Assembly: GCF_020921035.1 (NCBI RefSeq) | Contig: NC_063160.1 | Coordinates: forward strand, 13,109,095 to 13,173,094 | Reading direction: 5' to 3' | Length of the DNA stretch: 64,000 bases | From: Rhodamnia argentea | Taxonomy: Eukaryota; Streptophyta; Magnoliopsida; Myrtales; Myrtaceae | Shown: piece by piece, positions 11,441 to 21,624 of the stretch | How positions within the stretch are numbered: position 1 is the first letter of the stretch | How the letters are laid out: each line of letters opens with the position of its first letter | Translations under genes and position numbers: made by a program | Notes under the pieces: generated by a model | The model's input: the letters and a program-made list of their open reading frames with translations, nothing else | Told to the model about the DNA's origin: nothing | Databases searched by the model: none

Positions 11441-12303
11441 ATCTGACATGCACTGATAGGACCAAGTGCTGTCCTGTGGACCAGCACTTTTTTTCACTTT
11501 AATGCCCTCATGCCTTTACCACCGAGAGAGAGAGAGAGAGAGGGAGCCGATCATCTCAAGCTTAATCCACCTGGTTGAGAGCTCCTCTAATTGTTGGTTT
11601 GCTGCTTCTTCTCATCTTCCTCATGTTCAAAGGCACTTTGTTCTTGACAGATCTTGAGCTCCAACAACATCGAGATAGGGCTAACAAAGCCCCCCCTCTC
11701 TCTCTATCTCTCACAGAACCCTTTTGAGGTTTTGCAGGAAGGAAGAGAAAAGAAATGGAGGAATATTGAGGGGATGGACCCGTGTGCAGGCCGCGGGAGA
11801 GGAAGAACATGACCTTGTCGGTTGTTCTGCCAATGCCACTCCACACTGTCACCGCATTATCTCCCCCTCTCTTTCTTTCGTACGATCCCCACCCAACCTG
11901 TTCCTCTCTCTCCTGCTTCTTTATGGCCCGGATGGCCACTAGGAAACACAATTCCTTCCCTTAAAACTCCCTCTTTCTCTTCCTGGATTCTCTCAGATCT
12001 TTAGGATTTAGCAAGGCTACTGAATCAGCCGTTTCCTTCAATTCCCCAAATCCACAGAGCCCCAAAACACTCAGGTGAGTCTTATATACTACTGGTGGGG
12101 ACCCTCTTGTGCTTCTGATCTCCTATCCTCACAGTTTTTCACTTTCAAATTCCAAACACTTACCTTTCTTTAGGGGGGAAAAAGAGGGAGATTTTTTTTT
12201 TTTTTGGGTCGAAAAAAGAGGGAGATTGAGTTGGGAGTTTTGTGTCATTGTGTGTGTGTTCTTCCTTCCTTCTGCTTTGGTTGCAAGACTTTGGAATCCA
12301 GCT

Positions 12304-12343
<40 letters not shown>

Positions 12344-12691
12344 GTTTTCAAAACAGTGAAGTGGGTTGGTTGGTGGGATCAGCACCAGACACAATGTCAA
12401 AATCAGCGTGAGAAAAGAAGCAGCAGCTTGTAGGAATATAAGTATTTCTTGTGGGGGGTCAGCTAGGGTGGATTAGGCCTGAGGATTAAGATGCTTCTCT
12501 GATTAGATGGGACGATGAATTAGGGTGGAGATCAGCACAGGAGACTCCATGATTTAAGAGGGATAAACCATGATGGAGAGTAGAAGAAGATGATAGACCT
12601 CTGTAGCTTGTTTTGACTTCCATTAAATAAGCACGTTGGGAGATTTGGAAGATCAAGGCTGTATTTATCACCAGGCCTGGGCAAAGATTAG
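11401..12691 (+). promoter_or_regulatory. ZHD upstream region and leader, CT/GA-rich, probable leader intron and uORFs
   Basis: GA tracts lie at about 11405-11441, 11524-11541 and 12306-12341, and CT-rich stretches at 11690-11715 and 11860-12000. A strong splice donor, CAG|GTGAGT, sits at 12073/12074, so a leader intron is likely; I cannot fix its acceptor (the pyrimidine-rich stretch ending TTGCAAG near 12287 is one candidate). Short upstream ORFs begin at 12394, 12491, 12507, 12515, 12549 and 12570, each of 2-7 codons, if this part stays in the mRNA. GA/CT repeats can be BBR/BPC factor sites in plants; that role is inference here. Confidence 0.5.
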
Positions 12692-13750
12692 ATGGAACTG
12701 GGAGGCCAAGAACAGGAAAGAGAGATGCCAAGTTCTTTGGGGTACAAGTACAACCCTCCACATGAAGATTCTTCCTCCAAATTCTCTCCTGCAAATACAG
12801 CCTCTGGTGTTAGAAGAGATCAAACCCTAGATCATCGCAATCATCTATATCCTCAGAACCACCACCCACCAAATCCACACCAATCAGCAAGCAAGCCTAG
12901 AAGAGAGTATCAAGAAACCGACCAAGATCAGTTTGCAGTTGCGTCTCCATCTCCGATCGCTGTAGCTCCCGGGGGCAGTTCGGTCAGCATTAGACCACAC
13001 GCGGAACCGCTCTCACCGCCGCTAGGGCGACACACGCAATCCCCCACGCCAGAGCTGCAGCTGGCGACCGCTATTGTCTCTGCCTCCACTGTCCGGTATA
13101 GAGAGTGCCTCAAGAATCATGCGGCAAGCATGGGCAGCCATGTTGTCGACGGTTGCGGAGAATTCATGCCCAGTGGGGAGGAAGGGACGCCGCGGTATTT
13201 CAGATGCGCTGCGTGTGAGTGCCACCGCAATTTCCATAGGAAGGAGGTCGATGGTGAACCGCAGTACACACCTAGCCACTACTATAGCAGCAACAAAACG
13301 AATGGCCAAAGAGCTGCTTTACCTCCTCCCCAACAACATCATGCAATTCCCCAGCCAAACCCAATCAATCTGCATCACAGGTTCTCTTATTGCATATCAA
13401 GTGCTGCTGCTGCCACCGCTGGCATGGCGGCCCCAAATCAACAAGTGATGATGGCCTTCGGCGGGGGTGTCCCGGAAGATTCTTCAAGTGAAGACCTTAC
13501 TATGATTCAACATAGTGATGCTGTGCTTCGATCGACACAGCTGGGGTCATCGAAGAAAAGGTTTCGGACAAAGTTCACTCAGCAACAGAAAGACATCATG
13601 TTGGAATTCGCCGAGAAGTTGGGGTGGAGGATTCAGAAGCAAGATGAACAAGAAGTGATGCAATTCTGCGCCGAGGCCGGTGTGACAAGGAAGGCCTTCA
13701 AAGTGTGGATGCACAACAACAAACAAGCCATGAAGAAGCAACAAAGGTAA
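12692..13750 (+). CDS. ZHD: Zinc-finger homeodomain (ZF-HD) transcription factor
   Basis: The product has 352 residues from one exon, as usual for this plant family. A Pro/Ser/Gln-rich N-terminus (about 1-130) leads to the ZF-HD dimerisation zinc finger at about 136-185. That finger has Y-R-E-C-L-K-N-H-A, V-D-G-C-G-E-F-M-P and F-R-C-A-A-C-x-C-H-R-N-F-H, which supply the Cys/His ligands. After a His/Gln/Ala-rich linker, the homeodomain occupies about 288-352, with recognition helix F-K-V-W-M-H-N-N-K, the variant typical of ZF-HD proteins. Family members form homo- and heterodimers through the finger and bind ATTA-core DNA in the nucleus, in development and stress responses. The start is firm: an in-frame TAG (12689-12691) directly precedes the ATG. 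M12 is an alternative internal start. The Ser-Ser-Ser-Glu-Asp-Leu segment and N-terminus suggest the ZHD8/9/10 group, less surely. Confidence 0.96.
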   Translation: MELGGQEQEREMPSSLGYKYNPPHEDSSSKFSPANTASGVRRDQTLDHRNHLYPQNHHPPNPHQSASKPRREYQETDQDQFAVASPSPIAVAPGGSSVSIRPHAEPLSPPLGRHTQSPTPELQLATAIVSASTVRYRECLKNHAASMGSHVVDGCGEFMPSGEEGTPRYFRCAACECHRNFHRKEVDGEPQYTPSHYYSSNKTNGQRAALPPPQQHHAIPQPNPINLHHRFSYCISSAAAATAGMAAPNQQVMMAFGGGVPEDSSSEDLTMIQHSDAVLRSTQLGSSKKRFRTKFTQQQKDIMLEFAEKLGWRIQKQDEQEVMQFCAEAGVTRKAFKVWMHNNKQAMKKQQR

Positions 13751-15898
13751 AAAGATCAAGTTACTCTTGTTAGGGAATAAGATTGTAATTGTCGATACTG
13801 TCTGTTCATGATTAGAGGAAATAGATCGGAGCAGTCAATTTTGGCTGACTTCCCCCCGTTTCCAAGGCTTTGTTGTAGCAAAGATCCTGCCGTTTTTAGA
13901 TGCTTCCGAATCATCAGCAACTCAGAGCTGCTTATTAATTCATGGTAAAACCTGCCTACCGTCCCCAATTGAGGCCTCTTATATGTTGGGGGACATTGAA
14001 TTATACAGAAAGATAATAGCTAGAATGAATTTTTTGGGTCCTCGAGACAAAGGTGAAGGTACATGTACTAACTTCAATTTGGGTTTTCAGCTGGAAAAGT
14101 TTCATGTACAATGTTTCTAGCTTAACTTCCTAAGCTCTTTGTCCCATGATGTTTTGGTTCCTTTGGTGCCCATTTTCTCAATCATCAGCTTCTTAAAAGG
14201 ATCAAACGATAAAGGAAAGAGGAGTTGACAGTATCTCTCTTTAGGTCGCTAAAGTACTGAATAAGATAGCGATACCTAAGAAACCACCATGAATATGACC
14301 AAAAAAAAAAAAAAAAAAGAAACCACCATGAAAACTTCCGAGTTTACACTATTCAGGCACTGCTTAGGGAAACTATGTAAGATTCTTCTTAGAAGCTGAA
14401 AAATTAATCACTATTAGGGTCCCTTGCGATGAGGGACGTACAGTGTACCTCTATTTGCTACTTTTAATGCATGGGGGACACTGTTACGCCTCTGTCAGAC
14501 AAATTCAGACAAATGGTCCCATGAGATGGATATGTCATTCACCCTTTTGTGTTTCAATTCCTGATAAGTTCATGCTATTTGAAGACCAAGAAAAGACAGA
14601 ACCAGGAGGACTTTACATAGGAAATCTACTTGATCGCACAAGATCTATCTTGTCCAAATAAAAATGTGGCAAGGATTGGACCAGGATAGCTTTCACATGA
14701 AATTGTACAATCTACAGTTTAGGTGAGCCCTCTCCATAATTTCAGCTAGGGTGGTCCTCTAAGCGTGGTGGATGATCTAACAGAAGGCAAGGAAGTCGAT
14801 CGTCACATCTTAGAACGAAGCCAGAAGAGAAATCGCACTAGCGACAATGGTAGAAATGTTCGAGACAAATAAGAAAGAAGAATATCGGGATTCAATATTG
14901 AACGCACTTGGAAGGAACAAGCTTCGTCGCTAACTGGAACAAGTTCAGATAACGAATTCACCACTTTTTGCATGCCTGTTGTTTTCACTTCGGCCTACTC
15001 CTTGCTCAATGGATAGATGTTCATTCCAGCACTTGGAAATAAAAAGAGATTAGTTTCGTCACCATTTAGAAAAAATGAGATTCCTAGGACGCTGACCTCA
15101 AAGTATCAATAGACAGATGCAAAGAAGATAACACGACGAAAGTGACTGAATCTGTCGATGGAGTGGGAGCTCTTCAGACCCCTAGACTCAGACGATGTTG
15201 AAAGGATCCAAGTTTGTTTCAAGCTTGTTTTCAGAGTCAAAACCATGCTGAGAATAAAGGTGAAAAAGGTTGAAGCGGAAATTTTTCATGCCTTGCTCCC
15301 TTAGAATTAGCAGCTGATGCTGTACAAAATGTCATGCCCTCAGCCGAGAAAATGGAAGAATCATCTCCAAAGCATGTCAACAAGCAGCAATTACAAAGAG
15401 AAACACTTGAAGATTCTCTCAAGGAAGCCATTTCATCAAGTTTAGAGTTCTAAATCTCATGAAATAAACTGAAGCACATTTAGTTTGTCAACCAGTTGTG
15501 AACAATCCTGCAGTGGGCAGCTGAACTAGTATATATTGCAATATCTAGGGCAGCAAAGCTGTCTCCACTGTTTTAGCACTATCAGCAAACAACATATTCA
15601 TAATCTAGAATTATTATTCTCATCCGTATTAAGACGATGAGGGCTAACCAAAGTGTGGTAATGAAAAGGTAAATCTACTAACCAGGAGTTATTATTCTCG
15701 TCTGAACACAGATGATGAGGGCTAACCAAAGAGTGGTACTGAAACAGTAAATCTACATCACTCTCTTGACTAAATCCTTTCATTGGAGGCTCAAGATCTT
15801 ACCATGAGGCGAGTTAAAGGTCGCACCTAGTTAGTTGAATCATCAAAACTATGAAATGACCGAAAGTTACTAATTAATGTCACAATAGTTGATTGGGC
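13751..15898. other. ZHD 3' region and intergenic spacer with possible decayed coding sequence
   Basis: The first few hundred bases are probably the ZHD 3' UTR. An A-run lies at about 14299-14318. Between 14760 and 15450 the + strand has broken stretches of coding-like composition (Lys/Glu-rich, for example 15302-15451 with a stop at its end). They change frame and I cannot assign them. A roughly 75-bp unit is duplicated at 15600-15780 (TAATCTAGAATTATTATTCT / CTAACCAGGAGTTATTATTC-type starts). No supported gene is present. Confidence 0.4.
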
Positions 15899-18800
15899 TT
15901 ACAGCTCCGAGCCGTCCGATCTCATCTTTGATCCAAGATAACCGGCTGCCTCTGAAGCCCTTTCCTTCGCTGCTTCATAATTAGACTTGGCCTCATGCGT
16001 CATGGCCTCCTTGGCTGTTTTATACGATTCCCCGACCTTCTTAAAAGCTTCATCATATGCATCCATTGCTTCATCTTTCCCATAGCCCATTGCACCAGCC
16101 ACTTGATCCCCCACATCACCAGCTTTCTCCGAATCCATGTCCGATGCCCTGTTGACCCCGTGCTTTGCCTCGTCATATGCATTCGCTACTTTCTGCTTTC
16201 CATATCCTACAGCTCTTTCAATAGCCTCCTGGGCATCACCAATCTTGTCTGAAACCATGTTCTTTGCCTCGTTGTAACCGTCCTCTAGTTTGTCTTTTCC
16301 GTACCCCATTGCACCTGTCATTCTCTCTCTCGCATCACTAGCCCCATCTGAAGCCACATCAGTGGCCATGTTCAGCTTCTCCTTAGCTTCACCGTAGAGA
16401 TCAGAAGCTCTTTCTCTGCCATCTCTTATTTCTCCTTGCACGCTATCTGAAGCCATGTCGGTGGCGTTATTCAATTTGTCTTTTGCTTGACCATAAAGAT
16501 CAGCTGCTCTATCTATTCCATGGCCCACAGCTCCAGATATATCACTAGCTCTATCTAAGCCCATATCAGTAGCCATGAGCAGATAGTCTTTAGTTGTGCC
16601 ATAAGTACCAGCTGCTTTGTTTTTGCCATACTCCATTGCTTCCGCCATTGAATCTTTGGCATCACCAACGCTATCAGATGCCATTCTCATACCTTGGTCG
16701 GCTTTCTCCGAAGCAAAACTCCCTATGTCATGAGCTTTTCCGTAGGCCAAATTGGCAGCCTCTCCGGCTTTGTCAGAAGCAAATTTCGAGGCATCTGCAT
16801 GAATAGAAGAGTGACCAAGGAATAACATATGAGACAGGTCTGTCAATTAGGGCTTCGATGCATGAGTCATCTTCCTATCCTAGTTATATGTACGACTTGT
16901 GCAATATTGAAAGAAATCCACTCCAGTATCATTAGACTGATGCCTCCACAATGCCTTTGCATGAAATGAAGAGACATCCAATTTTAGTCATGAAGATTTG
17001 GGGACAATTTCTTGCTTCACCAGACAATCATGGATTTATTAGATATCTACATATTTTTTAAAGTAATTTCTTAGAAGATAACTTGCAGCAGTGTCGTCTT
17101 TCCTATTAAGTTGTATCAACCATATGAATATATGCCACAAGAACTTCAAAGAACTTCAAAGAACAAAATGTGCAAGAGAAACGAAAACAAAAATCACACA
17201 CATGCAAAGTGTAAGGTCGTGATGAATTACCCGATGCGGCAGATTTCATTGTACTGGTGGCCTTTGAAGCGGCATGCCCAGCCTTATCAACGATATCGTA
17301 AGCTACATCTTCCACTTTGTCTTGCTTAGTTGTAAGACCTCCCCTATCACATAATTCCTCGCGTCAGCAAGTGATACATACTTCTATCAACTACACAATT
17401 CAAGTAACACACTCGAACAAAGTTACACAAAAATTTGAACTGGAGGACAAGAAATAAGCTTCAAGCTTTGTGATCCCTAGAATCAATTCAAACTCGTTTG
17501 ACAAATATTCGAAAATTAAGGACATAAAGTACCAATCCAAACACAGATATCATCGATGAATAGTGCAGTGTTTACAAACAATAAAGCGTTTAACAACTCC
17601 AATTTCCCAAATTTTCTCAGCTTTTTTTCTTGTGGGCAATAATAGGGGCATAAAGCGAGAGAAATTAGGAACTACAAAATCTAGTGGAAAAGCAATGCAC
17701 TTTACTGCTCATATTTGTCACAATCGAAGTTATTTTCAACTCGCAGCATCTTTGAGAAAAATTAAGCCTAAGTCGATAATCTTGAACATCTATGTGGCTC
17801 CATGCATATCTTTTACAATTAGGAACGTTTATCTGTCCACTTCCAGCAGAAAAATTAGTTTGCACAGACTAAACTTAGTTTCCTAATCCTAATGGTTTCT
17901 CTTGTTTGCAAGCAACTTCTCAAACAGGACCATAACCTCGACCTGATCTTTGAATGGAATAATGCTTGCAAACTCTCCAGCTAAAGCAAGAAGTCTAGGA
18001 CAATGTCTGTTAGTAGATTTGCCCTTGACTGTAGTATAGATTAACAAACATATAGATGTACTCTATCAGCCTAATTACTAAACTACCCAAATATAATTAA
18101 TACCCCAGCTGTACTGAGTTCTCTATATTGCAGGGAGGAAGAAATAGTGCAAAACAGCAGTATTGTCTCCATTTAGATGGCAATTTATGGAAGTAGTGTT
18201 CCATCTATAACTATACTTGACGGCACAAAAAGTCATTCAATTGCACCTTTTCACATGAACGCCATTTCTTCGATTCATTACATGGAAATCTTAAATTAGA
18301 ACCAAGTTACTAAAACTGACCAATAAACAATGGAACAAGGAGATGATGTACTGGCATGAAACAAATGATACCAATAAAAAAGCCCCCAAAAGTAAAATGA
18401 CCTTTCCGTCCAATTTACCCGGACATTTCAAGCAATATGTATGAAGAAAGGCTAATGCAAAACCTCTTCCCTTGAATTCCTTCATTTATATGCTGTTAAT
18501 TATTGTAGCATCCCATGCCATCAACTAACTGAACTTAACCAGCAATTCTAGACAATGATTATTTTTGAAATTATGGCACAGCTATATTACATCATGTGAT
18601 AACATACTTGGGAAAAATAAACTACTAGATTTCCTAAAGGAACATCTCATATGGATAATAGCATAATAACATTATCATCCATCTGAATTACTGTTCAGTT
18701 CAATTTGAGGTTGAAAATATGTACCTATTATATCCGTTATATCACTCGATCAAACACTAGATTGCGCTTGAATCCATACATTCACCCTTGATCTATATGT

Positions 18801-19333
18801 TTCATTTGGAATCTATCAAAATTTGCTACCATCTTACCCATCAAACAATGAATGTCTATCATATTCGTGGTGTATAGTCATCTCTAATAGTTTTACGGAA
18901 ATATGCGGTAACCTTTATAACTGACAGTACAATGAAAGGCAAAATGGTATATATTTGAACATTTTGTCGTGCTTTTCAGGGATGATGAACACAATGTATT
19001 TATCTTCAGAAAAATCGTAACACGTGCTTAGATTGATTAACGTTTGACTAATGTGATTATCAGTTAATCTGTCCGATGATGCAGACAGTCATAAATCTTG
19101 AACGCAATCGATCACCATAACACGCCGAAAGCACGAAAAGTGTAAAACAGGCTCAGCAATAACACATTCCCCTCTGACCAAAAAAAAAAAAAAATAATAA
19201 TAATAATAACACATTCCTCAAATTACTCGTCGGACCTGCCACCCGTCTCAATCTATCGTGGACCGAAAATCCCAGACGATAATCATCACACACAAATGCA
19301 GATTCGAAATTGTGAACGCTCGATCGATTCAAT

Positions 19334-19404
<71 letters not shown>

Positions 19405-19552
19405 TAAATTACTCCCAATCGGCCCAGGAGTCGGTCCCGTCCTGCCAAGCTCTGTGCTTGGCGTCGTCCTTGGCATCGTCTGCCCAACACCAGCACGTCC
19501 CCGGCGCGACCGCCAGCAGCAACGTGATGGAAATCAAAATCCTCTTGGCCAT
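15899..19552 (-). CDS. Late embryogenesis abundant protein, LEA_4 type, with signal peptide
   Basis: Spliced model: complement(15899-16794, 17231-17343, 19413-19552), 382 residues. The introns have GT-AG ends and phases 2 then 1 that close exactly. Residues 1-25 form a signal peptide (M-A-K-R, then I-L-I-S-I-T-L-L-L-A-V-A). A short Trp/Asp-rich mature start follows (D-S-W-A-D-W-E). The rest is a hydrophilic Ala/Lys/Asp/Glu helix-forming repeat with recurring M-G-Y-G-K-D-K and A-T-D-x-A-S-D blocks about 35-40 residues apart and almost no Cys or Pro. LEA_4 proteins are disordered when wet, fold into amphipathic helices on drying and protect membranes and proteins in seeds or stressed tissue. 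The signal peptide implies ER or apoplast rather than cytosol. The C-terminus G-S-E-L is not a [KH]DEL match. A palindromic ABRE/G-box lies about 265 bp upstream. Intron 1 is about 2.1 kb. Confidence 0.9.
17344..19412 (-). other. Intron 1 of the LEA gene
   Basis: The donor is GA|GTAATT (19413/19412) and the acceptor GATAG|G (17344/17343). The long AT-rich intron shows no embedded gene. Right after the donor it carries a (CT)n tract on the sense strand (19336-19404). A CACGTG core occurs near 19021. Chance frames such as 17563-17886 are not coding-like. Confidence 0.6.
19336..19404. repeat. (GA)n microsatellite in LEA intron 1
   Basis: About 34 GA units with one interruption start 9 bp inside intron 1. 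On the LEA sense strand this is a CT tract, so it may act as an intronic pyrimidine-rich element or simply be a variable marker. Confidence 0.9.
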
Positions 19553-19815
19553 GCTTCTTCTCCGGTGCAAAGTTGCAGTCTCGCAGCGACTGATCCAAAA
19601 ATAACAGGTAAAAAGATAAAAGGAAGCTCTGGTTCGAGTACGCGAAGGCGAGTGTCTCTCTGCGCGCGAAATCTGAAAGGCGAGCGATTGAGGAAGAAGA
19701 TGAAGATGACGACGAAAGAAGCGAAGAGGGAAACGCAGTGCGAAGAGAGCCGTTAAAAGCAGGTTCGGAAAACGTGGCGGGTGGGGGGGGACGAAGCTGA
19801 CCGGGCGGAGGTGGC

Positions 19816-19825
19816 GACACGTGTC
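19816..19825. promoter_or_regulatory. ABRE / G-box in the LEA promoter
   Basis: The perfect palindrome GACACGTGTC contains the ACGTG core bound by ABF/AREB bZIP factors. It lies about 265 bp upstream of the LEA start codon. Such elements commonly drive ABA- and desiccation-responsive LEA expression, so the position makes sense; function is inferred. Confidence 0.6.
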
Positions 19826-19839
19826 GCTGGCAGGGAAGG

Positions 19840-21624
19840 CCACGGGGTGCCGCGTCGGTCGGGGGCGCGGGGAGGATTTCGCGCGCGTATCGGGTTTTGA
19901 GTTTTGAGCAGCGGTGTCTAGATGAAAGGAAGAACGTTTCAAAGGGCAGACTATTTTTCGGGGAACGAAAAAAAAAAAAAAATGCCCAGATGACAAATAT
20001 GATCGGGAACTTGACTTATGACTAAATTTTTATTTTCTTCTCTCAAATAGTATGGCTCAAAATTATCCACGTTATTGTCAATCATAATACTTAGGACGAC
20101 CAACATCCACGTCGGCGATTTTCAATCAAAATTGACCGAACGAATTAAATTAATATATATACAAAACAACTTAAAACTTAATTGGTACCGATATGATAGA
20201 TTCATGATTTTTTTTTATGAAACTTTTTTCACTGCAATTCAATGACATTAATCGAACACTCTAAAAAGGCTCGTGCACGTAATATCATAAAACTATTTGT
20301 TATATTGGTTGTTGATACTATATACGTGTATTATTCGATGAATTAAACAATTCATGGCCCATCTTGTCCATCAAATATGGGAGGAATTTTTCAACCAACC
20401 CGAAGTACAAAATCTAATTTTGTAGAAATTGTTTACCTTGAAATTTCGTAGCTTCTCATTTTCGAACACACGTATCACGTGCGCAAATAAGTTATGGCGC
20501 ATTGAAATTTTTAACAAACATAGCCATACAAGAATGGTGAATGCATACGAACTAGTATACAAGGTGCCAATGCCATTGTGTGCAAAATGATGGTAATGAT
20601 TAACTACTCTCAAACCCTTAAGAGCGGCATGGAAGATTTGGGCATCGTGAAATTTCCAACTCACGAACTGGGACCACTCTTTCGAATTTCATCTACTTCT
20701 TGCGAACTACTCCGAGCATGACCACCTACACAGGACGAAAGTCTATACTTAACCAGTTCACGGGCATACAGGTATCCATGGGCCTTCTATATATTCAAGG
20801 ACATGGGCATAGAGATTTGACTACCTGAGAAACGAGTACTTTAGCTCTTATGACGAAGCATACGAGAGTTTCTCATGGGATCAACCCCACCCTCCCCTTC
20901 AACTTTATCAAGAAAATGACCTCCGTGATCAAATATAAAAGAAAGGACATTCTCCTAGGTGCATGCTATTATTCCTCTCCCTGTATTCGTTCCAGGAATG
21001 ACTCTAGTAATAAGTAGGAGGTAATAATGCACAAATAAACAGCAAGGCAATCATCATCGCCTAGTTCAATTGAGAATAAATCAAACGAATTTCAATTAGC
21101 TAATTAACAGAACCACCAAAGAGACAATGATGTTCTAGGACATTAGCAATGATGTTCTTGTATCATGCATGACACAGAATCATTTGATGTTTGGATAATT
21201 TCTTGTCTAAAATTAGGCAGATGTTCCCAATAAAACTGATGCAAAGTCAAGCCGCAGCAAGGGTAATGCCCTAACCAAAGATTGGCAATTACCGCAAGGT
21301 CATATTCCGAAAACATGAAGATGTACACATAAATTTTTCCCATTACTTGGGACAAATCTACAAAAGAAAGTTTCATCTCAATCAGATGGAAGCAGCAGCT
21401 GCAACTGCTCAACCTCTCGAAGGACCACTGCTGCTTCCTTCTAATCTACTTCCCTGGATTTCAATCGTTTTGTACAGTATGAGCATTATCCCATCTACCA
21501 AAGAATTGCATAGAAACACGTCTTTCCCATTAAAAGCCAAGGATTACAAATGAGACGATTTCGCAGAAAATTTTTTGGGGAAGCAGCCTCTCCATTAAGA
21601 AAAGGAAAACTTGCAAACCAGAAT
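19840..21624. other. Spacer between LEA promoter and ATAD3 3' end
   Basis: No gene is recognised. Positions 20000-20220 are AT-rich and resemble the decayed repeats at 4810-5180 and 6940-7390 (paired CACGTCGGCGAT-like centre). A CACGTG core is near 20478. The last 200-300 bases are probably the ATAD3 3' UTR. Confidence 0.45.

Noticed and set aside
19329-19996. Long minus-strand frames of 163 and 195 codons over the LEA first exon
   Set aside because: Only the part from 19552 to 19413 splices in frame to the LEA exons; the rest is leader and a CT-repeat translation.
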